NCBI GenBank assembly: GCA_022865625.1
Contig: JALHTB010000115.1
Span: 1 to 6,119, forward strand
From: Candidatus Bathyarchaeota archaeon
GTDB taxonomy: Archaea > Thermoproteota > Bathyarchaeia > 40CM-2-53-6 > FEN-987
Direction of reading: 5' to 3'
DNA: 6,119 nucleotides
The first letter of the stretch is position 1. Each line of letters begins with the position of its first letter. Shown here piece by piece: positions 4,054 through 6,119 of the stretch. Both the position numbers and the translations under genes were made by a program. The notes beneath the pieces are model-generated. The model worked only from the letters and a program-made list of their open reading frames with translations. It was not told where the DNA came from and made no database searches.

Positions 4054-6119
4054 CGCAAACCGAACTCGTCCGAAAGCTCCGTGAAGCCGACAGTTACGTA
4101 GTGGTCGGTAAGAGCGTACAAAGACTCGACGCGCTCGACAAAGTCCTCGGTCTTCCACTCTACACGTCAGACCTCGCGCCGAAAGACGCACTCAAGGTGA
4201 AGGTGGTCAGATCCACAGTTCCTCATGCGCTCATCAAGCGAATCGACACAGAGCCCGCAAAACGACTGCCCGGCGTATCAGCCGTCCTGACCGCGCAAGA
4301 TATCCCAGGACTCAACGAGGCATTCGCACTACTGCCAGACCGACCTCTTCTAGCAAGCACCAAGGTCAGGTGTCACGGTGAGGCAATAGCAATAGTCGCC
4401 GCCCACGACACTCAGATAGCAGAAGACGCGGCAGACAGAGTCATCGTGCAGTACGAGCCTCTTCCCTCCGTGTTCTCACCCGTCGAGGCCATGAAGCCGG
4501 ATTCCGTCCGTGTTCACGATGGCGGGAATGTTGCGAAGTATCTCAGAGTCAGAAAAGGCGATGTGAATGAAGGCTTTCGACAGGCCGACGTGACAATCGA
4601 GAACACGTACAAGACGCAGTTCCAAGACCCGGTTCCTATGGAGCCGGAGGTCGGAATGGCTTGGGTGGAGAAGGATGGATCAATCACATGTGTCGGCTCG
4701 ATGCAGACACCCTACTATGTCCAGACTGGTGTCGCCAAGGTTCTTGGCGTGAGCTCCGACAAGGTCAGAGTGATCCAGGCAACCACCGGTGGAGCTTTCG
4801 GGCCCAAGTCGGATGAAATGCCGGTGGACACGTGCGCTCTTTCCGCTTTGGTGGCACAGAAGACAGGGAAACCAGCAATCCTCGCCTACACTCGACAGGA
4901 ATCCTTGATAGCCCATACGAAACGCCACCCATTCGTCATCACGCTGAAGACCGGCGCAAAGAATGACGGACGCTTGACCGCGTCAGAGGCGTTGGTCGTC
5001 TCGGACACGGGCGCCTACGCATCGCTCGGTCCGCTGGTAATCATACGTGCATGCTTCCATGCGACTGGACCGTATGTGATTCCGCATGTGAAGACTGATG
5101 CCTACTGCATGTACACGAACAACACGATGGCTGGCTCGTTCAGAGGATTCGGAAGTCCTCAGGTTCACTTCGCGGCTGAATGCCAAATGGATGAACTCGC
5201 CAGGAAACTCGACGTGGACCCGCTCGATCTCAGGCTCAAGAACATGCTGAGACCGGGAACGCTTACTGCTACGAGCCAAGTTGTTGACGATGCATGCGGA
5301 CTTGAGGAATGCACCAAGCGAGCTATAGAGGCATCAGGTTGGCATGCGAAACGAGCGGAATTCGGTCGTGACCAAGGCGTATTCCGGCGGGGAATCGGCA
5401 TAGCCCTGATGTACCACGGTAACAGCCTCGGACCGGAAGGCAACGACTACGCATACGTTCACATACTCGTGAAGCCTGACGCAAAAGTCGTTGTGAGAAC
5501 CGCTCTCACCGAATACGGGACCGGCGCAAGTTCAGGACTCGCTCAGATAGCCGCCGAGACTCTCGGACTTCCAATCGATCTATTCGAGCTTGATAGGCCA
5601 GACACGGCCACATGTCATGAAACAGGCCCGACAGTCGCATCACGTGTCATCGTGATAGGCGGAAGGGCCACACAACTTGCGGCTGTGAAGGTAGGGGAGA
5701 AGATACTCACGGTCGCAAGCGAGCTTCTTCAATGCGACCGGTCAAAGCTGAGAATCAAGGACGGAATCATACATCACTCAGATGATCCACGGCGCACGAT
5801 CACTTTCCGGAAGGTCGTCGAGGAATGCTACAAGAAGAATGTGAGCCTCAACGAGACCGGCTTCTACAGTGCGCCGAAGTGCGACTTCGAGCAGGAGAAC
5901 AGCCAAGGAACCACATACCTGCAGTACACGTACGGCGCCGTAGTCGCCGAAATCCAAGTCGACACAGAGCTCGGAGTCGTCAAACCGCTCAGGATCACGG
6001 TAGCCTACGATGCAGGACGCGCAATCAACCCGCTATCCGTTGAAGGCCAGATCGAGGGCGGAACGATCCAGGCGCTCGGATACGGTCTAACTGAGCAGCT
6101 GATTCACGTGGACGGGATC
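4050..6119 (+). CDS. Molybdopterin-binding large subunit, xanthine dehydrogenase/aldehyde oxidase family (second copy, 3' end outside window)
   Basis: Open from ATG 4050 to the window edge, 690 residues without a stop. By comparison with the first copy about 80 C-terminal residues are missing, including the region with the catalytic Glu, so that residue cannot be checked. The domain order is the same: Y-V-V-V-G-K-S-V-Q-R-L-D-A-L-D-K start, GGAFGPK (247-253), SFRGFGSPQ (363-371), YGTG (489-492), VASRV (529-533) and EGGTIQALG (669-677, with the conserved pterin-contacting Gln674). Differences from the first copy are Pro252 for Gly, Thr491 for the Gln of MGQG, and Ser254 where xanthine dehydrogenase has Glu802. 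Unlike the first copy it keeps an Arg (333) at the bovine Arg880 position. It has an N-terminal extension of roughly 14 residues before the first conserved strand. The ATGA overlap with the Fe-S gene makes it the natural partner of the FAD and Fe-S subunits. It is a diverged paralogue, not a recent duplicate; substrate unknown. Confidence 0.94.
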   Translation, partial: MTQTELVRKLREADSYVVVGKSVQRLDALDKVLGLPLYTSDLAPKDALKVKVVRSTVPHALIKRIDTEPAKRLPGVSAVLTAQDIPGLNEAFALLPDRPLLASTKVRCHGEAIAIVAAHDTQIAEDAADRVIVQYEPLPSVFSPVEAMKPDSVRVHDGGNVAKYLRVRKGDVNEGFRQADVTIENTYKTQFQDPVPMEPEVGMAWVEKDGSITCVGSMQTPYYVQTGVAKVLGVSSDKVRVIQATTGGAFGPKSDEMPVDTCALSALVAQKTGKPAILAYTRQESLIAHTKRHPFVITLKTGAKNDGRLTASEALVVSDTGAYASLGPLVIIRACFHATGPYVIPHVKTDAYCMYTNNTMAGSFRGFGSPQVHFAAECQMDELARKLDVDPLDLRLKNMLRPGTLTATSQVVDDACGLEECTKRAIEASGWHAKRAEFGRDQGVFRRGIGIALMYHGNSLGPEGNDYAYVHILVKPDAKVVVRTALTEYGTGASSGLAQIAAETLGLPIDLFELDRPDTATCHETGPTVASRVIVIGGRATQLAAVKVGEKILTVASELLQCDRSKLRIKDGIIHHSDDPRRTITFRKVVEECYKKNVSLNETGFYSAPKCDFEQENSQGTTYLQYTYGAVVAEIQVDTELGVVKPLRITVAYDAGRAINPLSVEGQIEGGTIQALGYGLTEQLIHVDGI

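Noticed and set aside
3751..4191. Antisense open frame of 146 codons across the Fe-S gene and the start of the second large subunit
   Set aside because: It crosses two well-supported genes and gives an Arg/Cys-rich product that mirrors the Fe-S cysteine codons; a shadow frame.

Overview
The window is a stretch of a single + strand operon encoding molybdenum hydroxylases of the xanthine dehydrogenase / aldehyde oxidase family, interleaved with small MoaD/ThiS-type beta-grasp sulfur-carrier proteins. It is almost entirely coding. The largest non-coding gap is 16 bases, and no promoter, terminator, RNA gene, mobile element or CRISPR array is visible.

Layout, left to right: (1) the 3' end of a first MoaD-like gene (1-122), whose product ends Gly-Gly-Arg-Cys rather than Gly-Gly; (2) a complete 758-residue molybdopterin-binding large subunit (126-2402); (3) a second, complete MoaD-like gene (about 2419-2685), ending in the orthodox Gly-Gly; (4) a 291-residue FAD-binding medium subunit (2689-3564); (5) a 160-residue small subunit with two [2Fe-2S] clusters, starting with TTG (3571-4053); (6) a second, divergent large subunit (4050 to the window end) that is still open and probably lacks only its last 80 or so residues.

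The FAD, Fe-S and large subunits together form a classical three-subunit hydroxylase. Substrate is oxidised at the Mo cofactor, and electrons pass through the two [2Fe-2S] clusters to FAD. The novelty is in the arrangement: two non-identical large subunits share one visible FAD/Fe-S pair, and each block begins with a MoaD-like gene ([moaD-large] [moaD-FAD-FeS-large]). The two large subunits differ at cofactor- and substrate-contacting positions, so they probably act on different substrates. Neither has the Glu + Arg pair of true xanthine dehydrogenase. The substrates cannot be named from the sequence.

Organism: the DNA is moderately GC-rich (mid-50s % by eye). It uses AGA/AGG for arginine and ATA for isoleucine freely, has at least one TTG start, and has GGAGGTGA-like ribosome-binding sites. 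This fits an uncultured archaeon, or a bacterium of a group such as Chloroflexota or Bacillota. No phylogenetic marker in the window decides between them, so this is a weak inference.
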